Source: Caenorhabditis elegans
Lineage: Eukaryota; Nematoda; Chromadorea; Rhabditida; Rhabditidae
DNA: 64,000 bases
Assembly: GCF_000002985.6 (NCBI RefSeq)
Contig: NC_003283.11
Span: 6,262,001 to 6,326,000, forward strand
Direction of reading: 5' to 3'
Positions 24,435 to 36,308 of the stretch are shown here, one piece after another. The translations under genes and the position numbers were made by a program. The notes beneath the pieces are model-generated. The model was not told the origin of the DNA, did not search any database, and was given only the letters and a program-made list of their open reading frames with translations. Each line of letters starts with the position of its first letter. The stretch's first letter is position 1.

Positions 24435-26956
24435 TTTATTTCTGGAAACAAGAAGTGCGTGAGTACATGTGAGAAAATAGGTGGGTGATCGATGTTTCGA
24501 AAACGACAACGACAACTGGTGGTGGGAGAATAAGTGAGTTATGGAGGGAGCAATTAGGTTATCGAAAAATGATTCGGAAGTATTTTACTGACTTTTAGCT
24601 TTAGTTAATTATGTACACACAGATGAACGAGTTCAATATTGTTATCTTATACCATTTATGATATTGATACATAGTTCAGCAGTATAAGAAAGATGGTAAG
24701 ATGATTTTCAAATACGAATTGAAATATAATATCTATCAAAATCAGAAACCGCATAATAGAAAGTTTTTAAAATGTTCTTTTCATATTCCAAAATAAATAA
24801 CTGACAAATGTTCATTTTCATTGGTGAGTTTTTCATTTTTTTTTTAATTTTCATGATTTCTGCTAATTAGGTTTTTTGAAAATTAATATTTAAACAATGG
24901 AGTTCGCAAATGCAACAAACCATAATTTTGCTAAATCTTTGTAAGTCTTTAAAAAAATTTGACTGCTCAATATGCTTATTCGTTTTTTGGTTTATTTTCA
25001 GTTTTCACTGTAAAAATTTCCACTGGAGCTACTACATCTTTAAAAGTCAAGTAACTTCCTCTTTTACTCTTTCCAACTAAACAACAAACACAATTTTGTA
25101 AGTTTCAAATCAGTGACGCGCAGAATTTTGTTTGCTGCAAATTCAGGCAACGAAGAATAAATCAGGCAGTGTGATTATTTTTTATGTTTCAAAGAAAACT
25201 AGAAAATAGTTAAATAAATGTTACGTAGTTGCTACGAGCGAGAAATTGTAAATTGATATGTTCTAAAACTTAAGAACCATTACGATTTATTTAAAATTAA
25301 AACAAAAATTATATTCAAGCCGTCTTTTAAAAATTGACATTTGAAGTGTGAAGTAAAAGAATTATTAGTGTTACATATAAAAATAACATTTGTGAAATGA
25401 GAAAAATCTCCAGAGATTAAAAAGTGAAACTAGGTGAGCAATAGAATTTGAACATTAATGAGCAATATATTTTGTTTGGAAAATTCCAAAAGCAATTATT
25501 TGGTAATTTTAAATTTATTTGTGTCAGACACTTTGTGAAAATTTACTTTTATTCATGAAAAATGATCTCTGCAGAAATAATTTTTGCTGCTATTTCACCT
25601 GAATGCTAACGAGTTTGGCAAAAATGAGATATTGTCAATTAAGGCAGAATATTGCTTCGTCTTAAAAACAAATCGTTATGATTTTAAAAATCAATGTTGA
25701 AAATCAAAAAAAAATCGGTATGTTTGCTTATTTTCTTAAAAAGAAAGAAAATCGACCAATGACGTGGTCTTTTTGCATTTCTGGAAAACTCAACAATTCA
25801 TTTCATTTTTTGAAAATGTCATGCCAAAACAATTTTTCAATGCAAAATAAAACTTTGTGTGGTGTCAAAATTGCTTCTTAAAGTCAACTGAAAAAGTTAC
25901 TGAGAAAGGAAGAATCTTGCATCGTATAGAAAAATATCTGAATTTTCAAAAATCGTGCTCATCGGGCCTAAAAGTTTTATCTCATTAAAGCTGTATTTTG
26001 GTCTCAGTAATGAGTATACAAGGAGGTAACACTGAATCATCTTGTGTTGAGAACGCCGTAACTTCAGGAAATTAGTTATAGATAAAAAAGTTTCTAGATA
26101 AAGAATTGTAGGTGTCTGAAACAGATTTTATCACATCATATGATTATTATTGTCAGAATCCAGATGCAAATTAGTTCAGGAAGTAGGCAGTTTTTCGATT
26201 CAGGTGATCAATTTTAAATTTCAGGCAGGTGTCTTAAAATAATTTACATAAATTTGAAAATTAAACATATTTTTTTTTAAAACCAGACGTGATCTTACAA
26301 ATAGTTTTTATTTTCTCCAGGAATGTTCTCTAGGTTATTATTTTCAATTTCAAGTAATAATTTCTAAAGGTGTCGAGTGGATGCGAATTTTGCTTTAAAA
26401 CACCCAACATAGTCTTAAACCTCGAAATACCCCATAAAGAACTTTTTAAAAAATTGAGCTTTCAAAAACGTGATTTCCCAATTTTGGTTAAATTCACATT
26501 CATTTCAAACTAGGTGTGCAGCTCTAATTTTTAAAAGATTTCGAATAGATAATTTAGTCAACTTTGAAAATTGTGAGAAGAATTTTGTAAAATCCAAGGG
26601 ATAAAAAAATTGTTTTCAATGATATTCGAACATGTTTTATTATTTTAAGTGCATTTAGATCAATTCCCTACTTTAAGCATTCTAAATTCCCTGAGAGAAT
26701 CCCCGAGAGCTTCCGTAGGCCACTCAAAGATGTTTCTCGATCTTCTACTGTGTTTCGTGGCACGATCGAACATCATCTCCGTTTTTTTCGGACTCTTTCA
26801 ACCCTCATTAATTAATCATGAAGAGCAGCGAACCCGAGAGACAATAGCACGTTTAAAAAAAAGTTCTCTCTTGCACCCGCCTCGTCTAATCACTTCTTAT
26901 CATCTTCAGTCTGTTCCGTGCACTTTTTGTAAAAAGACTACTGTCATTTAATTAAG
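24435..26956. other. Intergenic AT-rich region
   Basis: About 2.5 kb without a gene I can support. A two-exon mini-ORF can be spliced from the ATG at 24898 but gives only about 32 residues. The last 300 bp before the peptide gene (26650-26950) are less AT-rich and may be its promoter. No recognised transposon or RNA gene. Confidence 0.5.
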
Positions 26957-27491
26957 ATGCGTCTGCTATTTTTTGTGATTTTCGCGACTCTTTTCGCTAT
27001 GGCAATGTCTGGCCAGTGCTCTCCAACATGCATCAGAAAATGCCAAGCGCTGGAAGTAAGTCGATTTTTCTCTTAAATTTGCATTGGGAAACGATAGGAT
27101 AAAAATTTAACAAAAATTTAATAATTAATAATTAATAAATTGTATAAAACCAACTTTCAACCGTTTAGTTGAGGCGTTTAAAAGAAATTAGATGCTTCAG
27201 AAATCTAACAGGTGAAAAATTAGTCTTTGATGATTGCTAGTTCACAGCGTTAACTATTAAGGTAACTTTTTGATTAGTTCAATATTCCAATGGTCGTCTG
27301 AAAATGCAGTTGTTTAACATTATGCGCGATTTTTTCAAAACTAGATTTTTTCACAGCACCTAAAGTAAATAAAATTTCAGGGATGCTTTTTAGTGGACGA
27401 CTTCAAATCACATTGCGAATGCTTATGTCCAGAAGGAAGAGGAATGATTTCTCCAAATAGAGCATATAGATGTCAAACTGAATTCTTTTGA
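26957..27491 (+). CDS. Small secreted cysteine-rich peptide (69 aa, 8 Cys)
   Basis: Two exons, 26957-27055 and 27381-27491, joined in phase 0 by GTAAGT...TTTCAG. The product has 69 residues. Residues 1-19 are a clear signal peptide (MRLLFFVIFATLFAMAMSG). The mature part has eight cysteines, QCSPTCIRKC, GCF, HCECLCPEG and RCQTEFF, enough for four disulphides. It is compact and ends four residues after the last Cys. Such peptides in worms include antimicrobial peptides, toxin-like knottins and growth-factor-like ligands; I do not recognise this spacing. The intron is 325 nt. Cut off by no neighbour; function unassigned. Confidence 0.75.
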
Positions 27492-27901
27492 GCTATTCGC
27501 TAGTTGTTAAAATTTGAAATTCGTTGTTGTTTTTTTATTATTTGGTTTTTTCGGTTGTTTTTTTAAGGTGAACGTATCACACATACTTTTACTCATTTTC
27601 ACGCATTTAAATTTAACCACGTCTATTGTTGTTTAAAGTTAGTTCTGAACAGTTTAATCGAATGAATTTTTGTTCATTTGCACAATGAACGTTTGCACAA
27701 GGAAGCACAAGGAACACCAAAACACGCCAATTTTGTTTATGAACAAATATTTACTTGACATACAAAAAAACGAGACTTTTGACAGAAGTTGTATAGTTTT
27801 TAGTGATAATATTAACATTCCACTTATCAGCTAAATGGTTGTTCTCTTGGCGCATTGAAAGTTCGAACTTTTTGGTAACGCACTGTCCGTAAAACTAGCT
27901 G

Positions 27902-28944
27902 CTCGGCATTCAGAGGCAACTTCCTGCAACACTTTGGCAACTTCCTGCCAACAACCTGGCAACTTATTTAGTGCCACTAAAATAAGTTGCCAAATTGTTG
28001 GCAGGAAGTTGCCACGAAGTTGGCAGGAAGTTGCCCAGGTGATGTCAGTAAAAATTATTTTTTCGTTTTTTTTCAACTGATTATGGTTATTTTTGTATTA
28101 AGGGGATCAATAAAAGTCCGATCGGTCCAATCGGCTGGATATCAACTTGCACTGTCATGTTTCCCTTTTTCTGCCCTACCAGATCCCGAACCTGCTCCTT
28201 GTGACTGTCAGCCCAATTCCTTAACCTCTAAGCTATGCCCGCGGGCAAGATAAAGTAGAATAGAGTTGTTCAAATATGAAATCCAATGGAAACTTGTAAA
28301 AAAATGTTGAAGAAAATAGTTTCAAGGAGGTAAACACAGATAAGTAGCTCTGAAATGCCCAACATGTAATTCTAGAACATGGTGATGTATAGGACTATTG
28401 TAAGCAAGTTGATGTAACTGTTCTCAAAGAATAAACAATTTCGCATAGCTCGTTCTATCAAGTCGGGTTTTCTTAACAACATGTTTTACAACATTAATTC
28501 AGAAGCCGCGACGACATGAAGTTATCCTACTTCGTTTTTCGTGTAGTATGCGTTCTTATTCCCACTTTGCTTTCATTTTATGATAATCTACTAATTTTTC
28601 TATCACTGTTAGTTTTTTAAAATTCGAAATTCGATAGTTCCACCGCAAAGTTTGAATAAATTCAATTTTGAAGTTCGGCTGTAAAGCACCGATGCTCCGA
28701 AATTACGCCAGTGCGTCATGTTTACCGTAAATGTTGCCAAAAAGTTTGGCAGGCTGTTGGCAAGCTGATGCCGAAGTTTGGCAGACCGTTGGCAGACTGT
28801 TGCCAAAGCCATGCATGCTACATGCTGGCAGGATGTTGCCAAAATTTGGCAGGAAGTTGGCAAAATATGGCAGGAAGTTGGAAACAAGCAAAACTTGGCA
28901 GGAAGTTGCCATTTTTTGGCAGGAAGTTGCCTCCAAATGCCGAG
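27902..28944. mobile_element. Putative non-autonomous inverted-repeat element with internal foldback
   Basis: The ends are inverted copies of one another over about 26 nt: 27902-27927 starts CTCGGCATTCAGAGGCAAC, and the complement of 28918-28944 starts CTCGGCATTTGGAGGCAAC. Just inside the left end is a long hairpin (about 27918-28035) centred on TTTAGTGCCACTAAA, built from GGCAACTTCCTGCC units. Inside the right end (28735-28935) the same unit runs as a direct array (TTGGCAGGAAGTTGGCAAAA-like). The middle holds a tRNA-like segment. No transposase ORF. The class and target duplication were not determined. Confidence 0.6.
28172..28246 (-). ncRNA. tRNA-like / SINE-like segment with pol III A and B boxes
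   Basis: On the minus strand, TAGCTTAGAGG (28235-28225) fits the A-box consensus TRGCNNARYNGG except at one position, and GGTTCGGGATC (28192-28182) fits the B box GGTTCGANNCC apart from the A. The spacing of about 32 nt is that of a tRNA. Outer TGCCC (28246) and GGGCA (28172) could pair, but a proper 7-bp acceptor and anticodon arm cannot be drawn, so a functional tRNA is unlikely. It is best read as a tRNA-derived repeat or pseudogene. Confidence 0.4.
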
Positions 28945-29560
28945 TGAGTTGTTGACAAAGAGGAGTACAAAATTGGATAAGGCATACCTACCGGACACCT
29001 TATCCGGACACGGATCTGAGAGTCAAGTACTTCTTGGGTCACGAAAGTACTCCGGTCTTACCATAATTATGGTTCTAGGAGTGTCTTACTCCCAAATCCG
29101 ATGTGCGTAAACTCTTGAGGAACGGATATTTTTAATCCTTCCTTTAAAATGAGCCACCAAAACTTAAAATAGGATTAAAGGTAGTGGTTGAGGCGGTCTT
29201 TTACGGTCACTATATCACGTTTCAAATATTGAAAGTGACGTTTTAGATGCCATTATTTTAATTGAATTTATCTTAATGCATCTTATTTTTAAAAAATCCT
29301 AGAAAAAAGATCTGAGCAAACGCAAAAGTGTTACATAGAGAACATTCCAAATTTCTCGAACTTCAGCCATTTGAGTTTCGTACAAATTTCAAATTTTCAG
29401 TTTATGAACAGTTTCTCATATCAGTTTTCCCATCAGAAAATAAAATCGGAAGCATTGGAAATTCGAATTTTTAATCGCAAACTAGCAATAAATATCATTT
29501 GATGACGTCCAAGTTACGATCGTAAATAGCAAACGGGGTACATGAACGCGTATTTAAGAG

Positions 29561-30520
29561 TCAGTAAAAAATGAAACGACTGATAAGAAAAATGAAAGGT
29601 AAAAATATCGAAAGTTTGAAATTGGAATTGCAGGTTTCGGTATTACAGCAGCAAACATTGTATATCTCATCCCCTTCTGATCTTTCAGCACATCCACTTC
29701 CCTAGAAATTGATAATTCAGAGTTACGTGAAATTTGGAAAAAATAGCTACACCGAAAAATTAATTGCAATTATAAAATTATGATAAATTGCGATTATAAA
29801 ATTATGATAAAAATATAGAAAATTACCTTGCATTCCAATCCAGCAAAATGAGGAAGTAACGATACTGTGTCACAACCTTTCATTGTTATTTTTGTAATTT
29901 CTCCTCCAGCAGCAACTGAAAAAGAATCCTTAAATTTAATTATTTTAAGCAAAAATTTTAAAATTTGAAGCCTCAGTTTAATATTTTCAAAATAGATAAT
30001 CGAGTGAAAACAAAAACAAACCTACGGGGCATGCCTAACTTGCCGTGATCATAAAGTTATTTTTGTAATTTTAAATTTGAAAATGTTGAAAATGAGTTCT
30101 ACCTTCAAAAAATTTCACGAAAGTGAAACGAGTTATGGTTTTTGGAAATTTTAGAGAATGATATTTATAAATTAAATTTTCAAAATTCAATTGCTTCCCT
30201 AATCCCGAACTATATTTGAATTTGACTTACTAAAATGTGCAGTAATTTTTTGACAGTACTTGACGTCTGGTTCACATGGCTCGTGGCGCTGGCTCTCGTG
30301 GTAGTCGACTCCGTACAATTGACCTGTAGCGTTTTTTGACCGGTCATATCGTAAATCAAATTATCATCACGTTACCTTCAGTTTCTACATAACATACAAG
30401 CGGATTATATAATCTTTTCTTTGGTTTCTCTACAATTTCTGTAGCATTTTGCAATGGATTTAAAGAACATAATGTGAAAAGTGAGAGTAAGAATAATGAG
30501 TTAGAAATAGTGGCAATCAT
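29561..30520 (-). CDS. Ly6/uPAR-like three-finger protein, probably GPI-anchored
   Basis: Four minus-strand exons, 30520-30376, 30323-30231, 29915-29827 and 29701-29561, encode 155 residues. Residues 1-20 are a signal peptide (MIATISNSLFLLSLFTLC). The mature domain has ten cysteines, beginning LVCYVETEG and ending in NVCCCNTETCNSN; the final CC-x-x-x-x-CN block is the hallmark of Ly6/uPAR domains. The C-terminal 20 residues (LSIFLPFIFLISRFIFY) are hydrophobic with no cytoplasmic tail, as in a GPI signal. Worm relatives such as ODR-2 and the HOT proteins act at neuronal surfaces, but I cannot place this one. The long open frame over 29554-29769 is the wrong frame for the last exon. Confidence 0.85.
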
Positions 30521-33381
30521 AGGGGGAGAAAAGAAGAAATAGAGTGAATGTGGTGGGCAATGAAAGGTTGTAAATTGATTTTTATGATAGAGCGTGGCTC
30601 TAGAAAGCACATGATAAGCGTGGCAATTTTTAGAGAAACCGACACTTTCTGATCAGTGGCAAAAATCAGCGAAAAGTCAAACGACAATATAATTTTTGAG
30701 TTGATTAATTGACAGAATTAACAGAAAGTAGAAGAAAATATCAAAAGATCAAAATATCTCTTTTCTTTGAAGTTGGAGACAAGCGCGGCTGCAAGTGCAA
30801 AATCTTGGTTTTCTTGATGATTTATTTCTAAATTGATGATGGCTAAAACCCAATTTGATTCAAGAAAGGAGCGAAAATGCTACTCAAGTACATAGCTCAT
30901 TTGCGAAAAGAAAACCGATCAAAACTGTATTTTTCCTTTACATCAAATTTGGAATATTTTTTCTGAAGGTTTTGTGATAGTTCCCCAGTTCAATATGGCC
31001 TACCAGTTTATGTGTTTTGTTGTTGACTAACAATGCTAAAACCCTCTTTTGAAACTTATGAAAAAGCAGAAGATAACTATTATTTGTTTTATAATAAAAC
31101 ATTCTCGAAAGAATCCATACCTATATTGGTCATTAATATTAAAATTTTTTGGAGGTGCAGCAGGTGAAGGAGCTCAATTTTTTTAATTGGAACAATAATT
31201 TAAAGTGGCCCCAAAACAAAATTTCATAATCAGACAACTTCAAAATTTATCAAAAAAAAACACGAATATTCGAAATTTCGAGACAAAAACTCTTATTTTT
31301 GCCAACTTATAAGTGTCGGTATTCAGTTTTTATTTATTTTTTACCCTACATACCATGCATAATTTAGTCGTTTCATTAATTGAATTTTATACTTTTTCAG
31401 TGAAATGGAACATAAACGGTTAACAGGTTTGTGATTTTTGTATAGACTTACAACAAATCTAGTTCAGAAGAACACTACACTTCTAGCTATTAATTTTGTA
31501 CTTTTTGGGATTTTTTTTTCAAAAAGTCACATTATGAAACTCGGACTTATTGGGCCACATCAAATCAATGGAACAATATTTACAAAATTACTTTTATTCT
31601 GAATATTCTAATTTGTGTTGGTTGCCGTTTTTGTTCCCCCATGAATTATATTCTCTTCAAAGCACAAGTTATAGTTTTTGCTATACTATCGACGCATTTG
31701 TATACAAAAATTCGGAGATAGATAGCGGCTAATTGCTCAATGGCTCAAAAGATGATGTCTGTCGACATCTCGCACATTACAGTCATAAAATGACGACGGC
31801 GCAACAGACGGCACCAAAAATATGCGTTCTGATTTGCATTCTAAATTTATATAGCAACTTATCTCTTTTTGGTCTTAAATCAGATAAAAATACAATTTGT
31901 CTCACCTGTCGGATAGTTTTTAAGACATTGTTTTCGCACCTGTCAAGAGAGTGTACTGAATCATGTGTTCTCTCAGAATTTGATTTATTGCGTAATGAAT
32001 ATCCGTAACAAATGTTACAGCGCAAACGAGATTAACACGGAGGAAGTGTAATCTGAACTGAAAACTCTTTGACACCATTTTTGAGCCTCTAATTAAATTT
32101 ATATTTATTTGAATATCATAAAGTACGCTCTTCCTTGGTGGGAAGTTCTCCTGGTGAGTGGTATTTTGTAGGCCAATTTTCTTGATCACGATTTCAAAAA
32201 ATTCTCGTGAAAATTGGCTAATCAGGTGATCTAAAAACTTTAACTTAAAATCAGGAATATTTTGAAATTATTTGATTCAAAAATGCCCACCCCTGCTCTG
32301 GACACTAACAAATACTCGCCCGGAAATAGTTTTCTCGTTCATACTTGCTGAACCACCACATTGAAAGATGCAAAACGTGTGAGTGTGGTTATTTTTCTGT
32401 AGAAGAGAACCATCCAAAAATTATTTATTTCGATGTCTCATTGTTTGGCTTGTGCAAAATATGTAAATGCAATGTAAAATAATATTTGTTACATATCCGC
32501 TGAAACTATCGACTTTATTAAATAGTCGTTAGCAAGTCTATCAAAATAGTATTTCTTGAAGTTTCATATTTTACATAGCTGCATTTCAACCATTTGTATT
32601 AATTCATTACTCCACTTCCAACTGGATGCAATGCTTGAAATTTTTAAAATTGTTTTTTTTTTTTTGAAATTTCGCCAAAACATGGGCGGCAAAATTTGAA
32701 GAAAACGAATGTTCAAATAGATTACCATGAGCGTAATCAGGTAAGATCCCCGTGTACTACCTTTCAGTGGTTTCCCACTCTTACAGCAAGCTATATGTGT
32801 AATTGACAAAAAATTTCTTGACCATACCACTAAATCAACTTACATCCCTCGATAGTTATGTTTTATTTTATGATTATTTCATTTTGCTATAGGATTACGG
32901 TATGTTGCTCCACCAGAGCCAAATTCATGGCTACGCTCCGCCTTTGCCCAACCCTCCCAGCAGTTTGCCATTCCAAACCTCCAAGCACTCTCTGTCCTTC
33001 ATCACCCTTGGCATCGTGGGTAGAAAACGTCAACTGTTTGGTATTTTCATGAGCTCTCTCCTAGGCTCTCCCACTACGGTTTGATCTATAAACATGCGGG
33101 AATTTTTCGCACAGGAAAATGTGACTTCAGCACACTCTTATCCATGCAAAACCAGTTGAGAAATCTGCGTCTAGACTCCCACAATTCTTGTAGATCAAAC
33201 CGAAATGGGACACTCTGACCCCACGTGTGTAGATATTGATTCCGTCCAATGAAGGATAGACCAAATAGTTGATGCAAATTTGATCTCTCACTATTTCAAC
33301 TCATATATTTTCTCACGGTCTCTTGATGTGACCATGCAGTCTTCTCACATCGGTTTCTTTTGTTGTTGTTGCATTACTGCG
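30521..33381. other. Intergenic region, one GC-richer patch, no supported gene
   Basis: About 2.9 kb. Most is AT-rich with no consistent reading frame. At 32890-33090 a GC-richer block (CTCCGCCTTTGCCCAACC region) is open in more than one frame; a candidate acceptor TTGCTATAG precedes it. It could be an exon relic but I cannot assign it. Minus-strand ORF 32564-32830 has no support. Confidence 0.45.
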
Positions 33382-34410
33382 TAGCCGAGGGTTGCACCTG
33401 TTTCGTAATGTCCTGCACCCCTCCATTCTTTGCAAACAAATAACATTTTCATACGAGCCATAACTTTTTAACCAGAAACTTTTTATTATTACGTAAAAAT
33501 TGTATTAGATGAATTTAAATTTATTTTATTTATTTCGAAACTAACTAACTATTATAGTAAGTTAACGAGCTAATGTTCCAATTATTCTCTCTATTTCATT
33601 TATTATTTTTCCACCACGTGTCAGGTGAAATCCCGATACGATCTCTTTCTCGCCTTTTCTGGTTGACGAAATTTGCTCTTCGCCTCGAGTGTCAAGTTGT
33701 TTTTCGATAAGCATCACGCGGCAAAAATTAAAAAAAAATTAGAGACACAGATTTTCCATTTAAACTCCCTGTAAGATATTTTTGATATCAATTTTGATGG
33801 AAACGTCTCAGTTGCGACCTAACCTAGTTTTAAATGCTGTTTATTATGTTTTCGAATCGTTTAATACCAGCCGTTCGCACGCGCTGAAGCGCGTGCTCCG
33901 ACTGGCGTACTCAAAATTGAAATCAAATTCTAAATTTTCTAAGCCTTCTTTGCAGATGGAACGTTTTTTCCTTGGTTACCGGAAATTTTCGAGCAACATA
34001 AATATTATATAACTAAGTTCTGAGCAATTACAACTTAAAACCTCAAGTTTCCTGGAACTATTTCTAATTTTCTTGAACGTATAATTTTCTCTATGTTCTT
34101 CAAATCATTTTCCGGTCCTTTCCGAAAGTTTTTGGCGAGCGTTTCTGAAAATTATAACAATTTTTGATAGTTTTTTAAAATTATTGAAACTTCAGAATAT
34201 TCTAGGAGTATCAAAACTTGAAGAAACACCGTCACGCGCAAATGCATACACTTTTTTCAACGCGCTGCGTGAAAATTCCTCTTGCGATTTCAAAGTTTTT
34301 TCCCGCCATTTCAGTGTCCAATGGAGCGCGGGGTCGAGCCAGAACCCCGTGTAGAACTTTGCAGAAGTTTCTTGAATTTTTCCACGAAATTGAACATTTC
34401 AGAATTTTAT

Positions 34411-34562
34411 CGAATTTTCTAGAAAGTTCTGGAATATTCCAGAGTTTTCCCGAATTTTCTAGAAAATTCTGGACCGTTCCAGAACTTTCTAGAATTTTCT
34501 AGAAAATTCTGGACCATTCCGGAATTTTCTCGAATTTTCTAGAAACTTCTGGAACATTGCAG
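34411..34562. promoter_or_regulatory. Heat-shock-element cluster, copy 1
   Basis: Dense alternating TTC and GAA pentamers: several TTCTAGAA palindromes and an extended TTCTGGAATATTCCAGA that satisfies nTTCnnGAAnnTTCnnGAn. These are consensus HSF-1 sites. Binding is inferred, not shown. No heat-shock gene lies beside it; the nearest genes are the Ly6-like gene and the Argonaute, each several kb away. Confidence 0.7.
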
Positions 34563-34587
34563 ACATTTCTCGATTTTTCTCAGAAAT

Positions 34588-34932
34588 TGGAATTTTCCGC
34601 CAAAATTGTTTTTCACTGAAAATTTGAATTTCCCGCCAAAATTTTTTTCAGAGAAAATTTGAATTTCCCGCCAAAATTTTTTACACTGCAAATTTGAATT
34701 TCCCGCTAAAATTTTTTTCACTGAAAATTTTAATTTCCCGCCAACATTTTTTTCACTGAAAATTTGAATTTCCCGCCAAAATTTTTTACACTGCAAATTT
34801 GAATTTCCCGCCAAAATTTTTTTCACTGAAAATTTGAATTTCCCGCCAAAAATTTTTTTCACTGAAAATTTGAATTTCCCGCCAAAATTTTTTTCACTGA
34901 AAATTTGAATTTCCCGCCAAAACTTTTTTCAC
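34588..34932. repeat. Minisatellite with CCCGCC core, copy 1
   Basis: About ten units of roughly 35 bp, consensus AATTTGAATTTCCCGCC followed by AAAATTTTTTTCACTGAA. The core TTTCCCGCC matches the E2F consensus TTTSSCGC. The same array recurs at 36139-36308 and, longest, at 37524-37893. Confidence 0.9.
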
Positions 34933-36308
34933 TAGCCGAGGGTTGCACCTGTTTCGTAATGTCCTGCACCCCTCCATTCTTTGCAAACAAAATCCATTTT
35001 CATACGAGCCATAACTTTTTAACCAGAAACTTTTTATTATTACGTAAAAATTGTATTAGATGAATTTAAATTTATTTTATTTATTTCGAAACTAACTAAC
35101 TATTATAGTAAGTTAACGAGCTAATGTTCCAATTATTCTCTCTATTTCATTTATTATTTTTCCACCACGTGTCAGGTGAAATCCCGATACGATCTCTTTC
35201 TCGCCTTTTCTGGTTGACGAAATTTGCTCTTCGCCTCGAGTGTCAAGTTGTTTTTCGATAAGCATCACGCGGCAAAAATTAAAAAAAAATTAGAGACACA
35301 GATTTTCCATTTAAACTCCCTGTAAGATATTTTTGATATCAATTTTGATGGAAACGTCTCAGTTGCGACCTAACCTAGTTTTAAATGCTGTTTATTATGT
35401 TTTCGAATCGTTTAATACCAGCCGTTCGCACGCGCTGAAGCGCGTGCTCCGACTGGCGTACTCAAAATTGAAATCAAATTCTAAATTTTCTAAGCCTTCT
35501 TTGCAGATGGAACGTTTTTTCCTTGGTTACCGGAAATTTTCGAGCAACATAAATATTATATAACTAAGTTCTGAGCAATTACAACTTAAAACCTCAAGTT
35601 TCCTGGAACTATTTCTAATTTTCTTGAACGTATAATTTTCTCTATGTTCTTCAAATCATTTTCCGGTCCTTTCCGAAAGTTTTTGGCGAGCGTTTCTGAA
35701 AATTATAACAATTTTTGATAGTTTTTTAAAATTATTGAAACTTCAGAATATTCTAGGAGTATCAAAACTTGAAGAAACACCGTCACGCGCAAATGCATAC
35801 ACTTTTTTCAACGCGCTGCGTGAAAATTCCTCTTGCGATTTCAAAGTTTTTTCCCGCCATTTCAGTGTCCAATGGAGCGCGGGGTCGAGCCAGAACCCCG
35901 TGTAGAACTTTGCAGAAGTTTCTTGAATTTTTCCACGAAATTGAACATTTCAGAATTTTATCGAATTTTCTAGAAAGTTCTGGAATATTCCAGAGTTTTC
36001 CCGAATTTTCTAGAAAATTCTGGACCGTTCCAGAACTTTCTAGAATTTTCTAGAAAATTCTGGACCATTCCGGAATTTTCTCGAATTTTCTAGAAACTTC
36101 TGGAACATTGCAGACATTTCTCGATTTTTCTCAGAAATTGGAATTTTCCGCCAAAATTGTTTTTCACTGAAAATTTGAATTTCCCGCCAAAATTTTTTTC
36201 ACTGAAAATTTGAATTTCCCGCCAAAAATTTTTTTCACTGAAAATTTGAATTTCCCGCCAAAATTTTTTTCACTGAAAATTTGAATTTCCCGCCAAAACT
36301 TTTTTCAC
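34933..36308. repeat. Large tandem repeat, copy 2 (1376 bp)
   Basis: Starts at the same TAGCCGAGG word as copy 1 and follows it almost base for base. It is 175 bp shorter because its minisatellite has about five fewer 35-bp units. The junction with copy 1 lies directly after AACTTTTTTCAC, and the junction with copy 3 is the same, as expected from unequal exchange. Confidence 0.9.
35962..36113. promoter_or_regulatory. Heat-shock-element cluster, copy 2
   Basis: Same series of TTCTAGAA and TTCTGGAATATTCCAGA sites as in copy 1, with no difference noticed. Confidence 0.7.

Larger units (their letters stand above)
27492..29560. other. Intergenic region hosting the inverted-repeat element
   Basis: Outside the element at 27902-28944 this stretch is AT-rich and non-coding. 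Between 28965 and 29110 lies a less AT-rich patch with short inverted words (GTACTTCTTGGGTCACGAAAGTAC). The ORFs overlapping the element are built from its repeats and are not genes. Confidence 0.5.
33382..34932. repeat. Large tandem repeat, copy 1 (1551 bp), Helitron-like
   Basis: First of three nearly identical units, each starting TAGCCGAGGGTTGCACCTG. Each unit contains a common non-coding segment, a heat-shock-element cluster and a minisatellite of TTTGAATTTCCCGCC units. Copies differ at a few positions only (for example AAATAACATTTT here versus AAATCCATTTT in copy 2). Heat-shock-element-rich tandem segments are known from C. elegans Helitrons, so a Helitron source is likely, but termini were not located. 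Confidence 0.9.

Noticed and set aside
24898-25063. Two-exon mini-gene starting MEFANATNHNFAKS
   Set aside because: Only about 32 residues, no signal peptide, no family; splice sites occur often by chance in AT-rich worm DNA.
29554-29769. 71-aa ORF over the last exon of the Ly6-like gene
   Set aside because: Wrong frame: the phase-correct frame gives the CCC...CN Ly6 signature and a GPI-type tail.
32858-33084. Overlapping ORFs in a GC-richer patch
   Set aside because: Open in more than one frame, no recognisable domain, no consistent exon partners.
34218-34502. 94-aa ORF repeated in each large tandem unit (also 35769, 37154)
   Set aside because: Its second half is simply the translated heat-shock-element block; no splice signals or family. 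Three identical copies follow from the triplication.
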